Positions 51,985 through 60,087 of a stretch of 64,000 nucleotides of DNA are shown one piece after another. Numbering within the stretch: position 1 is the stretch's first letter; every line of letters begins with the position of its first letter. The stretch is from positions 1 to 64,000 of the forward strand of contig JAEUSU010000001.1 in the NCBI GenBank assembly GCA_016788635.1, given 5' to 3'. Source of the stretch: Flavobacteriales bacterium (GTDB lineage: Bacteria; Bacteroidota; Bacteroidia; Flavobacteriales_F; PHOS-HE28). A program made the position numbers and the translations under genes. The notes below the pieces were generated by a model. That model did no database searches. It worked only from the letters and a program-made list of their open reading frames with translations, and was not told the origin of the DNA.

Positions 51985-54051
51985 TCAGTCCTGAAGGATG
52001 AAGGCGCCCTGTGTACGGATGTCATGGCAGGCCAGCCCATTCTCCCTGCACCACCAACGGGCCTGGCGTCGGTCACGTGGAGACATGCCTGGAGCAAGGA
52101 CGAGCGCTTGAAGGGGAGGCTGTTCCCGCAGGGTCGCTGCGTTCGAGCGGCTCCAACGGCCGTTCAGGACCAGCACGTCGAAAGGAACGGGTGGAAGCGG
52201 GTCAGGGATATCACCCTGTACGAGCAGAACCTCCCAAGGAAGGCCGCTCACGTATTGCAGGTCTTCCTGCCCGAACGCTTGGAACGAGTCCAGGCACGCG
52301 CCGGTGGCCCGTTCCAGCGCATCGCGCTGTTTCGCCGTCATGGCCGTATCCGCCACCGTATGCAATGCGCGTCCTTCGCGATAGGTCAGTGCCAGATGAT
52401 ATCGCTGGTCATGCACAATGAATTCACGTGAGGTGGACCGTGCATGAGCGGTACGCCCCCAGGAGAGCAGCAGGATGAAGGTGACAAGTCCGGACCATGC
52501 CAGCAGTATCCGCACCCGCCATATGAGCCACGCGGCCGCGAACAGGACGAGCGCGTACATCAACAGGGATTGCGCGGTGGAGATGCGGATGGCCGGATAG
52601 GCCATCGGCCATTGAGCGATGCCATCCGTTACATAGGAGACCAGGTGCAACGCACCGCCCACCAGCCACGCGAGCATCGATCCCACCACCGGAACCGGGC
52701 CCAACAGCAATACCAAAGCGCTGCCGCATACAATGATGCCAATGCCCGAGACCACCAGGATGTTCGCAGGCAGGAACCAGGTGGGGAATGCCTTGAAAAC
52801 GAGTAAGGACAAGGGGGTGGTCATGACCTGCGCAGCGATGGACACACACAGGATCGACCATGGCAGCTCCAACCAGCGATAAGCAGGTTCCCATACACGT
52901 CGCAAGGGATCATAGAACAGGATGATGCCCAACACCGCAAGGAAGGAGAACTGGAAGCTGAGCTGGTGCAGCATACCGGGATCGATAAGCAGGAGGATGA
53001 AGGCGGCGGCAGAGAGACTGTTGAGCGCATCGCGCCCACGGCCCACCATGCCCGCCACGGCAAAAAGGCTGAACATGACCGATGCCCGGAGCACGGACGG
53101 TGACCCGCCGGTGAGGAATGCGTAGCCCCAGATGCCCAGCAGGATCAATGCTCCGCGTAACATGCGCTGAATGGTCCGCTCGCCCAGGAAGGATAGCAGA
53201 AAGAGCAGCACGCCGTAAAGAATTCCGACATGCAAGCCTGAAAGGGCCAGTACGTGCATGGTACCGCTGCGTACAAAACCACTCCGCTGTTCGGGAGTGA
53301 GCTCATCCCGGAATCCCAGCACAAGGGCCTTGGCCAGCGCCCTTTCAGGCGGGGCAAGACCGGATCGATCAAGGCGTTCCACTAACTGCATGCGCCAGCG
53401 CTCGAACGGGCCGGGACCATGTCCTTGCGATGGCAGGACCTTCGCATGGCCCGCCCGAACGAACATCGTGCGATGCAAGCACTTGGATGCCGCCCACTGC
53501 CGCTGATCAAAGGCGCCTGGATCCGGTACGCGATCGAAGGCGAACGGAACACCTCGCACCCAGATGCGCATACCATTGCGCAGCGGGCCTATCGTACTGT
53601 CCGCAACGGTCAAGAGCATCCGCCCTTGCACAGGTTGAAGAAGTGCATTGGTATCGATCAGCGCGAGCAGGTCAACCTCAAGGCGCTGCACCATTCCTGA
53701 ACTGCGCCCTACCGCATCGACCTCCACCAACCATGCTGCCTGAGGTGAAGCACCATCGGGGATCATGGGCCGTTCGGTCGCCTGCCGAACACCCTGCCAA
53801 AGCATACCCAAGGCCAGCATGCCATTGGCCATGGCCAACCCACCCACCCAGCGGGACGAATAGTCCGGTGCCTTGCGGGTGAACGCGAAGAATAATGCGG
53901 TTGCTATCAATGCATACGCCCATGCCACCCACATGGGTGGGTCCAGTCCATACACCAGCAAAAGGCCCAGTATGAAGGGAAGCACCGCGCGCAGCATGGG
54001 AGCACGCATGAAGGCGCTTGCGATCTCCTCAAAAGGGCCATGCCGCCACAT
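51985..54051 (-). CDS. ComEC/Rec2-type DNA uptake channel without a C-terminal MBL domain
   Basis: A 688-residue polytopic protein. An N-terminal OB-like soluble part is flanked by helices, then the Competence domain (FVRSGTMHVLALSGLHVGIL, GSPSVLRASVMFSLFAVAGM, DPGMLHQLSFQFSFLAVLGI). After the last helix about 150 residues follow, with no HxHxDH-type metallo-hydrolase motif. The MBL nuclease domain of many ComEC proteins is therefore absent or unrecognisable, as in other Bacteroidota. It would move single-stranded DNA across the inner membrane. No other competence gene is nearby. The ATG at 54009 is another possible start. Confidence 0.88.
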   Translation of the reverse strand: MWRHGPFEEIASAFMRAPMLRAVLPFILGLLLVYGLDPPMWVAWAYALIATALFFAFTRKAPDYSSRWVGGLAMANGMLALGMLWQGVRQATERPMIPDGASPQAAWLVEVDAVGRSSGMVQRLEVDLLALIDTNALLQPVQGRMLLTVADSTIGPLRNGMRIWVRGVPFAFDRVPDPGAFDQRQWAASKCLHRTMFVRAGHAKVLPSQGHGPGPFERWRMQLVERLDRSGLAPPERALAKALVLGFRDELTPEQRSGFVRSGTMHVLALSGLHVGILYGVLLFLLSFLGERTIQRMLRGALILLGIWGYAFLTGGSPSVLRASVMFSLFAVAGMVGRGRDALNSLSAAAFILLLIDPGMLHQLSFQFSFLAVLGIILFYDPLRRVWEPAYRWLELPWSILCVSIAAQVMTTPLSLLVFKAFPTWFLPANILVVSGIGIIVCGSALVLLLGPVPVVGSMLAWLVGGALHLVSYVTDGIAQWPMAYPAIRISTAQSLLMYALVLFAAAWLIWRVRILLAWSGLVTFILLLSWGRTAHARSTSREFIVHDQRYHLALTYREGRALHTVADTAMTAKQRDALERATGACLDSFQAFGQEDLQYVSGLPWEVLLVQGDIPDPLPPVPFDVLVLNGRWSRSNAATLREQPPLQALVLAPGMSPRDRRQARWWCRENGLACHDIRTQGAFILQD

Positions 54052-54087
54052 GCGCTCAAAGATGCGCAGTGGCGCTTCCTGAACGGT

Positions 54088-55287
54088 TCACGGCAGTTGC
54101 ACGAGCGTCCGGCGGGGCTCCACGTGCAGATAGACACATTTCAGGTAGTGTGATTCAGGAAAGCCCCAACGCACCGGGTGGTCCGGTGCCTGGCTGCCGC
54201 GGTGCACCTCTGTCAGCCACACACCTGCATCACTTGCCGCCTCCGCGAGCATGCCATCGAATGCCGGAGCGGATAGATGAAACGAACATGAACAGCTCAC
54301 CAGGAAGCCTCCCGGCCGTATGCACTTCATCGCACGCAGGTTGATCTCCTTATAGCCGCGCAGGGCATTGGGCAGGGCCGCCTTGCTCTTGGCAAAAGCG
54401 GGGGGGTCCAATACGACCACGTCCCAGCTGCGGCCCTTTCTGCTCATCTCACCAAGGTGGTCGAACACATTGGCCTGTTCGAAGGAGCAGCGGTCCGCAA
54501 CATGGTTGAGCTTCGCGTTATGTTGCGCATTGGCTACTGCTTCAGCGCTGATGTCCAACCCGGTGACCCGCGATGCGCCGTGACAAGCGGCATGCAATGC
54601 GAAACCGCCTGTATGGGTGAAACAGTCCAGCACTTCAGCCCCCCTGGCCACCATCTTCATGGAGGCATGATTTTCCCGCTGGTCCAGGAAGTGTCCGGTC
54701 TTCTGCCCCGTGGCCACGTCAATGGCAAAGCGCACACCGGCCTCATCAATGGTCACCTGGGTCCCGAACGCGCTCCCTACTGGTCCAGCACGCAGTTCGA
54801 GGCCTTCCAGCGCACGTACGGGTGCATCACTTCGTTCGAAGATCCCCAAAGGCGAGATCAGGCGCTGCAGTTCATCAAAGATCACCCCGCGCAATTGCTC
54901 CATGCCCAAAGTGAGGACCTGGACGACGAGCACCTGATCGAACTTGTCCACCACCAACCCGGGCAGGCCATCGCTCTCCCCGAATACCACACGAACGCTG
55001 GCCACATCAGGCAGCAGCCGCTGGCGCAGGGCCCATGCCGCCTGAATGCGTGCACGCACCCACTGTTCATCCACGACTTGCGTTGGATCATGCGTGAGCA
55101 AGCGCACCCGGATCTTGGACCGGGCATTGAAATACCCCGTTCCCACCGGACCGGCCTTCACATCCACCACCTGTACCAAGGCCCCAGGGGCCACTTCTCC
55201 ATCCTGCCTTAGCACCTGCGTGTCGAAGACCCATGGGTGACCGCGCTGTACGCGGCGCTGGGGGTCGGTAATGAAAACACGGATCAT
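54088..55287 (-). CDS. rlmI: Class I SAM-dependent rRNA methyltransferase, RlmI-like
   Basis: A 399-residue protein. An N-terminal PUA-like domain (RVQRGHPWVFDTQVLRQDGE) precedes a central domain with VFGESDGLPGLVVDKF. The Rossmann methyltransferase follows, with LDCFTHTGGFALHAA and the catalytic VVLDPPAFAKSK and SCSCSFHLS. RlmI methylates C1962 of 23S rRNA; the match is by family pattern and the site is not proven. The gene precedes comEC on the same strand with 36 nt between, so the two are probably co-transcribed. Confidence 0.9.
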   Translation of the reverse strand: MIRVFITDPQRRVQRGHPWVFDTQVLRQDGEVAPGALVQVVDVKAGPVGTGYFNARSKIRVRLLTHDPTQVVDEQWVRARIQAAWALRQRLLPDVASVRVVFGESDGLPGLVVDKFDQVLVVQVLTLGMEQLRGVIFDELQRLISPLGIFERSDAPVRALEGLELRAGPVGSAFGTQVTIDEAGVRFAIDVATGQKTGHFLDQRENHASMKMVARGAEVLDCFTHTGGFALHAACHGASRVTGLDISAEAVANAQHNAKLNHVADRCSFEQANVFDHLGEMSRKGRSWDVVVLDPPAFAKSKAALPNALRGYKEINLRAMKCIRPGGFLVSCSCSFHLSAPAFDGMLAEAASDAGVWLTEVHRGSQAPDHPVRWGFPESHYLKCVYLHVEPRRTLVQLP

Positions 55288-55340
55288 GGGCGGTGAAGGT
55301 ATCTCTGAAGGAAAAGACGAACAGGTCAGGGGCTGTCACC

Positions 55341-55348
55341 TACCTTTC
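55341..55348 (+). promoter_or_regulatory. -7 box TACCTTTC for the poly-Gly lipoprotein
   Basis: TAnnTTTC followed by G, ending about 20 nt before ATG 55370. Confidence 0.5.
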
Positions 55349-55369
55349 GGCCACATAACCCGCTGTGCA

Positions 55370-56059
55370 ATGCACCTTTCGCGCTTATTGATCATTCTAC
55401 TCTCCTTGCTCGTCCTCCCCTTTTCTGGTTGTGACAAGGAGCAGGAAGCGGACAAGGTCTACCTGAACGGAACGGGGGGCACAGGAGGCGGAGGTGGAGG
55501 CACGGGTGGAGGCGGTGGCGGCACCAATTCTGGTCCAGTTGACCCGGCCACCATCGACATCAATAGCGAACCCATATGGGCATGTGATGGCAACGGAACG
55601 GATTACGTCTGTTATGACAGCACCTCATGGCATTCCCAATTGCTCAGCATCATGACCAGCAACGCCGCCATCTCTCAATTTGCCTTGGGAGACGTGCCTT
55701 ATGCGGCCCAAGTCCAGCTCTATGGATTCACGTGGTCCGGAGCCGATCCGACACAAGCCGAGATGGACGCGTTCTTCGCTCCGGGTGCCCGCCCATTCAC
55801 TGACCTCAGCCTTTCTCCGGGTGTGCTCATCAGCATGACACCAAGCATGTCAGGCAATCCCATCTACCAGTCCAACCTTGGCGCTCAGCCCTCCTCCAGT
55901 TCCTTCACCATCACGGACGTTCAACCTTACCCCTTCGGCTCTTTCGCGGGTGTAAAAGTGCGCGCGGTTTGGCAATGCACCTTGAAGTCCACCAGTGGAT
56001 CTGACGTTCAATGTGTGGATGGGATCTTCGTCGGTTACTTTACCGGTGACGCGAATTGA
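55370..56059 (+). CDS. Lipoprotein with polyglycine linker, function unknown
   Basis: ATG 55370 opens MHLSRLLIILLSLLVLPFSG followed by Cys, a lipoprotein signal. The mature 20 residues are followed by a glycine-rich tether (GTGGTGGGGGGTGGGGGG), which can hold the globular part away from the membrane. The remaining 160 residues are beta-rich with four Cys (WACDGNGTDYVCYDSTSWHS and near the end WQCTLKSTSGSDVQCVDGIF), possibly forming disulfides. I recognise no family. It is convergent with the SpoIID-like gene, with stops directly abutting. Confidence 0.78.
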   Translation: MHLSRLLIILLSLLVLPFSGCDKEQEADKVYLNGTGGTGGGGGGTGGGGGGTNSGPVDPATIDINSEPIWACDGNGTDYVCYDSTSWHSQLLSIMTSNAAISQFALGDVPYAAQVQLYGFTWSGADPTQAEMDAFFAPGARPFTDLSLSPGVLISMTPSMSGNPIYQSNLGAQPSSSSFTITDVQPYPFGSFAGVKVRAVWQCTLKSTSGSDVQCVDGIFVGYFTGDAN

Positions 56060-57232
56060 TCAATAACCATCATCCCTGAAGAACGCGATGTTCGACAGGT
56101 CGATGAGGTGCACACTGGTGTAGTAATGGTGCAGGATGTCCGTGAAGGGGATCCCCTTGCCCGCCATGGCCATTGCCCCTTCCTGGCATAGACCTACGCC
56201 ATGGCCGAACCCACGGCCCACAATGCGCAGCTGGTCACCTTCCGGTGCGATGGAGAAGTAGGCTGAGTTGAACTTCCAGTCCCCGCGGACCTCCTTGAGC
56301 GGAATGGATACTGGTAACCCGGACATGGCCACCTCGCGGCCCGTGGGCATGTAGTTGGTCACTGCTTCCACAACAGCAGGATCGTTCACGTTCAGGTTGA
56401 AGCGTTTCTTGAGGTAGGCCAGCCATTCCGCCCGGGGTATGGTGCGCTCCCATCGAGCATGTGCCCCACCGGTGCAGAAACTGTCGGGTCGAGCGCGCAG
56501 GTAGGGTTCCTCCTTGCTCCACACATCCTCTGCGTTCAAGGTGTGCCCACCACAGTTGCTGTGAAAGGTGGCATGTACCAGGCGGATCGAAGCATCCACC
56601 ACCACCATGCCCCGCGTGGCCAACACAGCCTGGGAGATCAACTCTTGATCGTTCCGGGTCTTGTAGACCTGGCAGTGAACGCCGTCGCACAATTCAAAAC
56701 CATCCCCGGCATGGCGACGCAGATTGCTCAGGGCATAGGTCCGGCAGCTCACGCCCTGCAGCTTGTAGTACTCGCGGTCATGATCCTTCCCGGCCTCGCT
56801 CAACACTACGGCAGCAACATACTCCTCCAGCTTCACCTCGTTCACCAAGGTGAGCTTCTCACCTGCGGGTCGCACTTCCAGCTTGCCAGCGTATGCCCTT
56901 TCCGGCATCGGCGGATCCGAGGAGCGCATGCGGAAGCCGCCACCGGACCCCTTGGGGATGACCGTAATGCGGTTCTTGGCGCTGAATTGGCAGGAAAGGC
57001 ATTTTGCATGAAGCACACCGCCAATGCATTCCACCCGCAGGCCATCGGCCCCGGAAAGCTCCCCCACTTTTCGGCCATCGGCCAGGATATCCGCACCGCC
57101 CCGGCCCGTCAGCACCATAACGCGTTTTACGGCCTGGTCACGAAGCAAGCCCACCTGTAACTCCTGCATTTGCGCATGAATTACCATGGAGAGCCAGAGT
57201 ATGGGCAGGGTTGTGAGTAGGCGCTTTTTCAT
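56060..57232 (-). CDS. SpoIID/LytB-domain protein, probable peptidoglycan lytic transglycosylase
   Basis: A 390-residue secreted protein with signal peptide MKKRLLTTLPILWLSMVIHA. The SpoIID/LytB catalytic domain includes LEEYVAAVVLSEAG with the conserved Glu, KLQGVSCRTYALSNL, CDGVHCQVY, and a C-terminal GRGFGHGVGLCQEGAMAMA segment that binds sugar and metal. SpoIID cleaves glycan strands lacking stem peptides in sporulating bacteria; a non-sporulating homologue may help cell-wall turnover. A TAGTTTTG box is 7 nt upstream. It is downstream of lpxB and may be expressed on its own. Confidence 0.9.
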   Translation of the reverse strand: MKKRLLTTLPILWLSMVIHAQMQELQVGLLRDQAVKRVMVLTGRGGADILADGRKVGELSGADGLRVECIGGVLHAKCLSCQFSAKNRITVIPKGSGGGFRMRSSDPPMPERAYAGKLEVRPAGEKLTLVNEVKLEEYVAAVVLSEAGKDHDREYYKLQGVSCRTYALSNLRRHAGDGFELCDGVHCQVYKTRNDQELISQAVLATRGMVVVDASIRLVHATFHSNCGGHTLNAEDVWSKEEPYLRARPDSFCTGGAHARWERTIPRAEWLAYLKKRFNLNVNDPAVVEAVTNYMPTGREVAMSGLPVSIPLKEVRGDWKFNSAYFSIAPEGDQLRIVGRGFGHGVGLCQEGAMAMAGKGIPFTDILHHYYTSVHLIDLSNIAFFRDDGY

Positions 57233-57239
57233 GGCGGAT

Positions 57240-57247
57240 CAAAACTA
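57240..57247 (-). promoter_or_regulatory. -7 box TAGTTTTG, 7 nt before the SpoIID start
   Basis: Exact TAnnTTTG match. Confidence 0.55.
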
Positions 57248-57265
57248 TTTTGGACGTTCCCCGTA

Positions 57266-58402
57266 TCAGCGGCCCGATCCGAGACTTTTCCACACGCGAT
57301 CGGCTACTTTCCTGGAGGCCCCCCCCCCGCCCGATCGGGTGCGTAGCTCGGCCATATCCGTGGCCATCCCCTCCCGCACGTCCGGTTGATTCAGGATACG
57401 ATCCAGGGCCCCCTGAAGGTTACGTTCGGTGAAGTCCTCCTGCACCAATTCCTTCACGGCCTCCCTACCCAAGATCAAGTTGACCAGGGAGATATAGGCC
57501 ACCTTGACCACCCGCCTGGCTATCCATACTGATAGCCCCCCCCCCTTGTAACAGACCACCTGGGGGATACCCAATAAAGCCGTTTCCAAGGTGGCTGTAC
57601 CGGAGGTCACCAGCGCAGCCGCCGATGCCCGCAGCAAGGCATAGGTGCGGCCAGATACCCGCTCAACCTCAGCGCCGGGCATCCATCGGGTATAGAAAGC
57701 CTCGGGTATGCCTGGCGCCGCCGCCACCACGAACCGGTGGCTGCGGAATAAGGGGGCCATGCGCAACATCACGGGCAGCATGCGGGCGATCTCCTGCCGG
57801 CGGCTGCCGGGTAGCAGGGCAACGACCGGCCTGGGGTCCGTACCCCGGTCCCAAGCCTCGGCAGGCTGCTGGTCCTGGGTGAGGGCATCCAACAAAGGGT
57901 GCCCCACGAACTCCACCACCACCCCACGTTCCGCATACCACTCCTTCTCGAACGGCAGGATGACATACATGTGATCCACCGCCCTTCGCACGATCTCCAC
58001 ACGGCCGGCTTTCCACGCCCACAACTGGGGGCTTATGTAGTAGTGCACCGGTATCCCCAAGCCGTGCGCGTACTCCGCCATGCGCAGGTTGAAACCCGGA
58101 TAGTCGATCAAGATGAGCGCATCGGGCTGCCAGGAAGCGATGTCCCGTTTGCAGAAAGCCATGTTCCGCAGGATGGTGCCGAGGTTCAGCAGGACCTCCG
58201 TGAAACCCATGAATGCCAGGTCGCGAATGTGCTTCACCAACGAAGCACCTGCCCGCTGCATGTGGTCCCCGCCCCATGCACGTACTTCCAATCGCACTCC
58301 ATCTGACGCGGCGCAGGCGAACAGTTCGCGCACCAGGTTGCCGCCATGCAGGTCGCCGCTGGCCTCCCCGGCGATGATGTAGATGCGCTTTGTTCCGCTC
58401 AT
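57266..58402 (-). CDS. lpxB: Lipid-A-disaccharide synthase with two ten-base G tracts
   Basis: A 378-residue GT19 enzyme joining UDP-2,3-diacylglucosamine and lipid X to make the lipid A disaccharide. Motifs are IIAGEASGDLHGG at the N-terminus, AWGGDHMQRAGA, YISPQLWAWK, and LPGSRRQEI. The coding strand has ten G in a row twice: at 57536-57545 (encoding Gly-Gly-Gly in CYKGGGLSVW) and at 57319-57328 (encoding SGGGGA near the C-terminus). Slippage at either would shift the frame. The second would change only the last residues. It is part of a surE/membrane protein/lpxB cluster on the minus strand. Confidence 0.93.
   Translation of the reverse strand: MSGTKRIYIIAGEASGDLHGGNLVRELFACAASDGVRLEVRAWGGDHMQRAGASLVKHIRDLAFMGFTEVLLNLGTILRNMAFCKRDIASWQPDALILIDYPGFNLRMAEYAHGLGIPVHYYISPQLWAWKAGRVEIVRRAVDHMYVILPFEKEWYAERGVVVEFVGHPLLDALTQDQQPAEAWDRGTDPRPVVALLPGSRRQEIARMLPVMLRMAPLFRSHRFVVAAAPGIPEAFYTRWMPGAEVERVSGRTYALLRASAAALVTSGTATLETALLGIPQVVCYKGGGLSVWIARRVVKVAYISLVNLILGREAVKELVQEDFTERNLQGALDRILNQPDVREGMATDMAELRTRSGGGGASRKVADRVWKSLGSGR
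57319..57328 (-). repeat. Homopolymer G10 tract near the lpxB 3-prime end
   Basis: Ten C on the plus strand, ten G in the coding sense. A one-base change alters only about the last 20 residues. Confidence 0.85.
57536..57545 (-). repeat. Homopolymer G10 tract inside lpxB
   Basis: Ten C on the plus strand, ten G in the coding sense. A one-base change would truncate or scramble the last quarter of LpxB. Confidence 0.85.
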
Positions 58403-58424
58403 GGCGACACCGATAGCGGCAGGA

Positions 58425-58754
58425 TCATAGCCAGCCCAGGTCCTTCAACCTGTCCACGAGTATGGAAGGCACGATGTACAACGCATATACGAACATGGCC
58501 GCGATCACCCCGCGCATGGCTTGGAGCATGCGGGCTCGATCGAAGGCAAAGAACAGAAAGGCATCCGCCACCAGCCCCAGGCTCACGATTGAGGTGCGGT
58601 ACAGGGGCGCGCCCAGGAATAATTCGTTGATGAACCAGGCCAGATCGTGGTGCGGCCGTATGGCCGTCACATAGATCAGGGCATAAAGCAGTATGCCGAT
58701 CAATGGCGCGATCAGCCCTGCCAGCAAGCCGACCCAAGCCTTGTCAAAGCGCAT
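58425..58754 (-). CDS. Small integral membrane protein between surE and lpxB
   Basis: A 109-residue protein with three hydrophobic helices (AWVGLLAGLIAPLIGILLYA, TSIVSLGLVADAFLFFAF, GVIAAMFVYALYIVPSILVD). It has no recognised domain. The ATG overlaps the surE end by 11 nt and its stop is 22 nt before lpxB, so it is certainly in this operon. The same small gene position occurs between surE and lpxB in other Bacteroidota as far as I recall. A role in lipid A or envelope assembly is possible but not shown. Confidence 0.75.
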   Translation of the reverse strand: MRFDKAWVGLLAGLIAPLIGILLYALIYVTAIRPHHDLAWFINELFLGAPLYRTSIVSLGLVADAFLFFAFDRARMLQAMRGVIAAMFVYALYIVPSILVDRLKDLGWL

Positions 58755-59520
58755 GGTCCAAGGTGTTCAATGCAGCAATGGCGTGGTGTGCCGTCATGTC
58801 GTACTGCACGGGCACAAGGCTCACAAAACCATGCTTGACGGCCCATACATCGGTATCCTCACCATGGTCCTCGCTACGGAACTCGCCCTTCAACCAGTAG
58901 TATTCCTTGCCTCCGGGGTCCAGACGCGTTTCGAACTCATCCTCCCAATTGGCGCGGGCCTGACGGCAGACGCGAAGACCCTTCAATGGTCCGTGATCGG
59001 CCCGTGGTACGTTCACATTCAAACAGATGCCTTGGGCCATGCCATGTTGAAGGGTATTGGCCACCACACGCCGCACCACAGGCCGGGTATGGGCGAACTC
59101 CGCTTCGATGCCGTGATCCATCAGGCTGAAGCCAACGCTCGGAATGCCTTCCATGGCCCCTTCCACAGCCGCGCTCATGGTGCCGCTGTAAAGCACGTTG
59201 ATACTGATGTTCGCCCCATGATTGATGCCACTTACCAGCAGGTCGGGTCGCGAACCACCGAGCAGCTTGTAGATGGCCAGCTTTACACAATCCACGGGGG
59301 TGCCATTGCAACTCCATGCCTCCACCCCTTCCATCAGTTCCACGCGTTGCAAACGCAGAAAGGAGTGGATGGTGATGGCATGTCCCATGGCACTTTGTGG
59401 CTTGTCCGGGGCCACCACCAGCACCTTTCCGAAGGCTTTCATCTCCTCCACCAGCACCCGGATGCCCGGAGCGAATATCCCGTCATCATTGGTCACCAGG
59501 ATAAGAGGGGTCTTGCTCAT
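58744..59520 (-). CDS. surE: 5-prime/3-prime nucleotidase SurE
   Basis: ATG 59520 gives 258 residues starting MSKTPLILVTNDDGIFAPGI, with the Asp-Asp metal site in TNDDG. A perfect TACCTTTG box lies 6 nt upstream, ruling against the longer frame to 59571. Further motifs are VVAPDKPQSAMGHAIT, CNGTPVDCVKLA and SGINHGANISINVLYSGTMS. SurE removes phosphate from nucleoside monophosphates and is cytosolic. It heads the surE, membrane protein, lpxB cluster. Confidence 0.95.
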   Translation of the reverse strand: MSKTPLILVTNDDGIFAPGIRVLVEEMKAFGKVLVVAPDKPQSAMGHAITIHSFLRLQRVELMEGVEAWSCNGTPVDCVKLAIYKLLGGSRPDLLVSGINHGANISINVLYSGTMSAAVEGAMEGIPSVGFSLMDHGIEAEFAHTRPVVRRVVANTLQHGMAQGICLNVNVPRADHGPLKGLRVCRQARANWEDEFETRLDPGGKEYYWLKGEFRSEDHGEDTDVWAVKHGFVSLVPVQYDMTAHHAIAALNTLDHAL

Positions 59521-59526
59521 GGGCCG

Positions 59527-59534
59527 CAAAGGTA
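59527..59534 (-). promoter_or_regulatory. -7 box TACCTTTG, 6 nt before the surE start
   Basis: Exact TAnnTTTG match; predicts a leaderless or nearly leaderless surE mRNA. Confidence 0.6.
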
Positions 59535-59621
59535 CCCGGGGGCGTGAGCCTTGCACGAAGTGTCCACCCAACGCACAAAAGTGCCACCCAATAATTGTGC
59601 TCCTACTTCCTCATTGCCAAC

Positions 59622-59629
59622 CACCTTTG
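59622..59629 (+). promoter_or_regulatory. -7-like box CACCTTTG for the RidA gene
   Basis: [TC]AnnTTTG match, 19-25 nt before the two candidate start codons. Confidence 0.4.
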
Positions 59630-59654
59630 CGGAGTTCCAACCCTGCCCATGATC

Positions 59655-60032
59655 ATGAAACACGCCATTCACCCACCTGATTCAGCCAAACCACTCGCTC
59701 CCTATACCCCTGCTGTTGCGGCAGGCGGCTTCGTATTCCTCAGCGGTCAGATCGCGTTGGACAGCGAAGGGAACCTGCATATTGGCAACATAGCCACAGA
59801 GACCCGCCAGGTGATGGACAATGTGGGACGGCTATTGGAGGCTGCCGGTCTCGGCTACCAGCACTTGGTGAAGGTGACCATCTTCCTGAGCGACATGGCA
59901 CACTACGCTACGGTGAACGAGGTGTACGGAAGCTACTTCAGCGAAGTGCCACCCGCACGCGAGGCTGTGGCTGTAAAGGGGCTGCCCCGTGGCGTGAACG
60001 TGGAGATCAGCGGAATGGCCTTCCGAAGCTGA
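59655..60032 (+). CDS. ridA: RidA/YjgF/UK114 family enamine/imine deaminase
   Basis: ATG 59655 gives 125 residues, the family's normal size; ATG 59649 is two codons upstream. Conserved parts are GGFVFLSGQIALDSEGNLHI, ATETRQVMDNVGRLLEAAGL, KVTIFLSDM, and PPAREAVAVKGLPRGVNVEI, which includes the substrate-binding Arg. RidA destroys reactive 2-aminoacrylate-type enamines formed by PLP enzymes. It stands alone, divergent from surE and followed by a shared hairpin. Confidence 0.94.
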   Translation: MKHAIHPPDSAKPLAPYTPAVAAGGFVFLSGQIALDSEGNLHIGNIATETRQVMDNVGRLLEAAGLGYQHLVKVTIFLSDMAHYATVNEVYGSYFSEVPPAREAVAVKGLPRGVNVEISGMAFRS

Positions 60033-60046
60033 CGCGGAATGGAAAG

Positions 60047-60083
60047 ACAGGGGTGATCAAACGGTATGCTTGATCACCCCTGT
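60047..60083. terminator. Perfect 14-bp bidirectional terminator hairpin
   Basis: ACAGGGGTGATCAA (60047-60060) and TTGATCACCCCTGT (60070-60083) pair exactly around a 9-nt loop, between the convergent ridA stop (60032) and the stop of the 60088 gene. Each side has only a short T-run. Confidence 0.75.
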
Positions 60084-60087
60084 AGCC

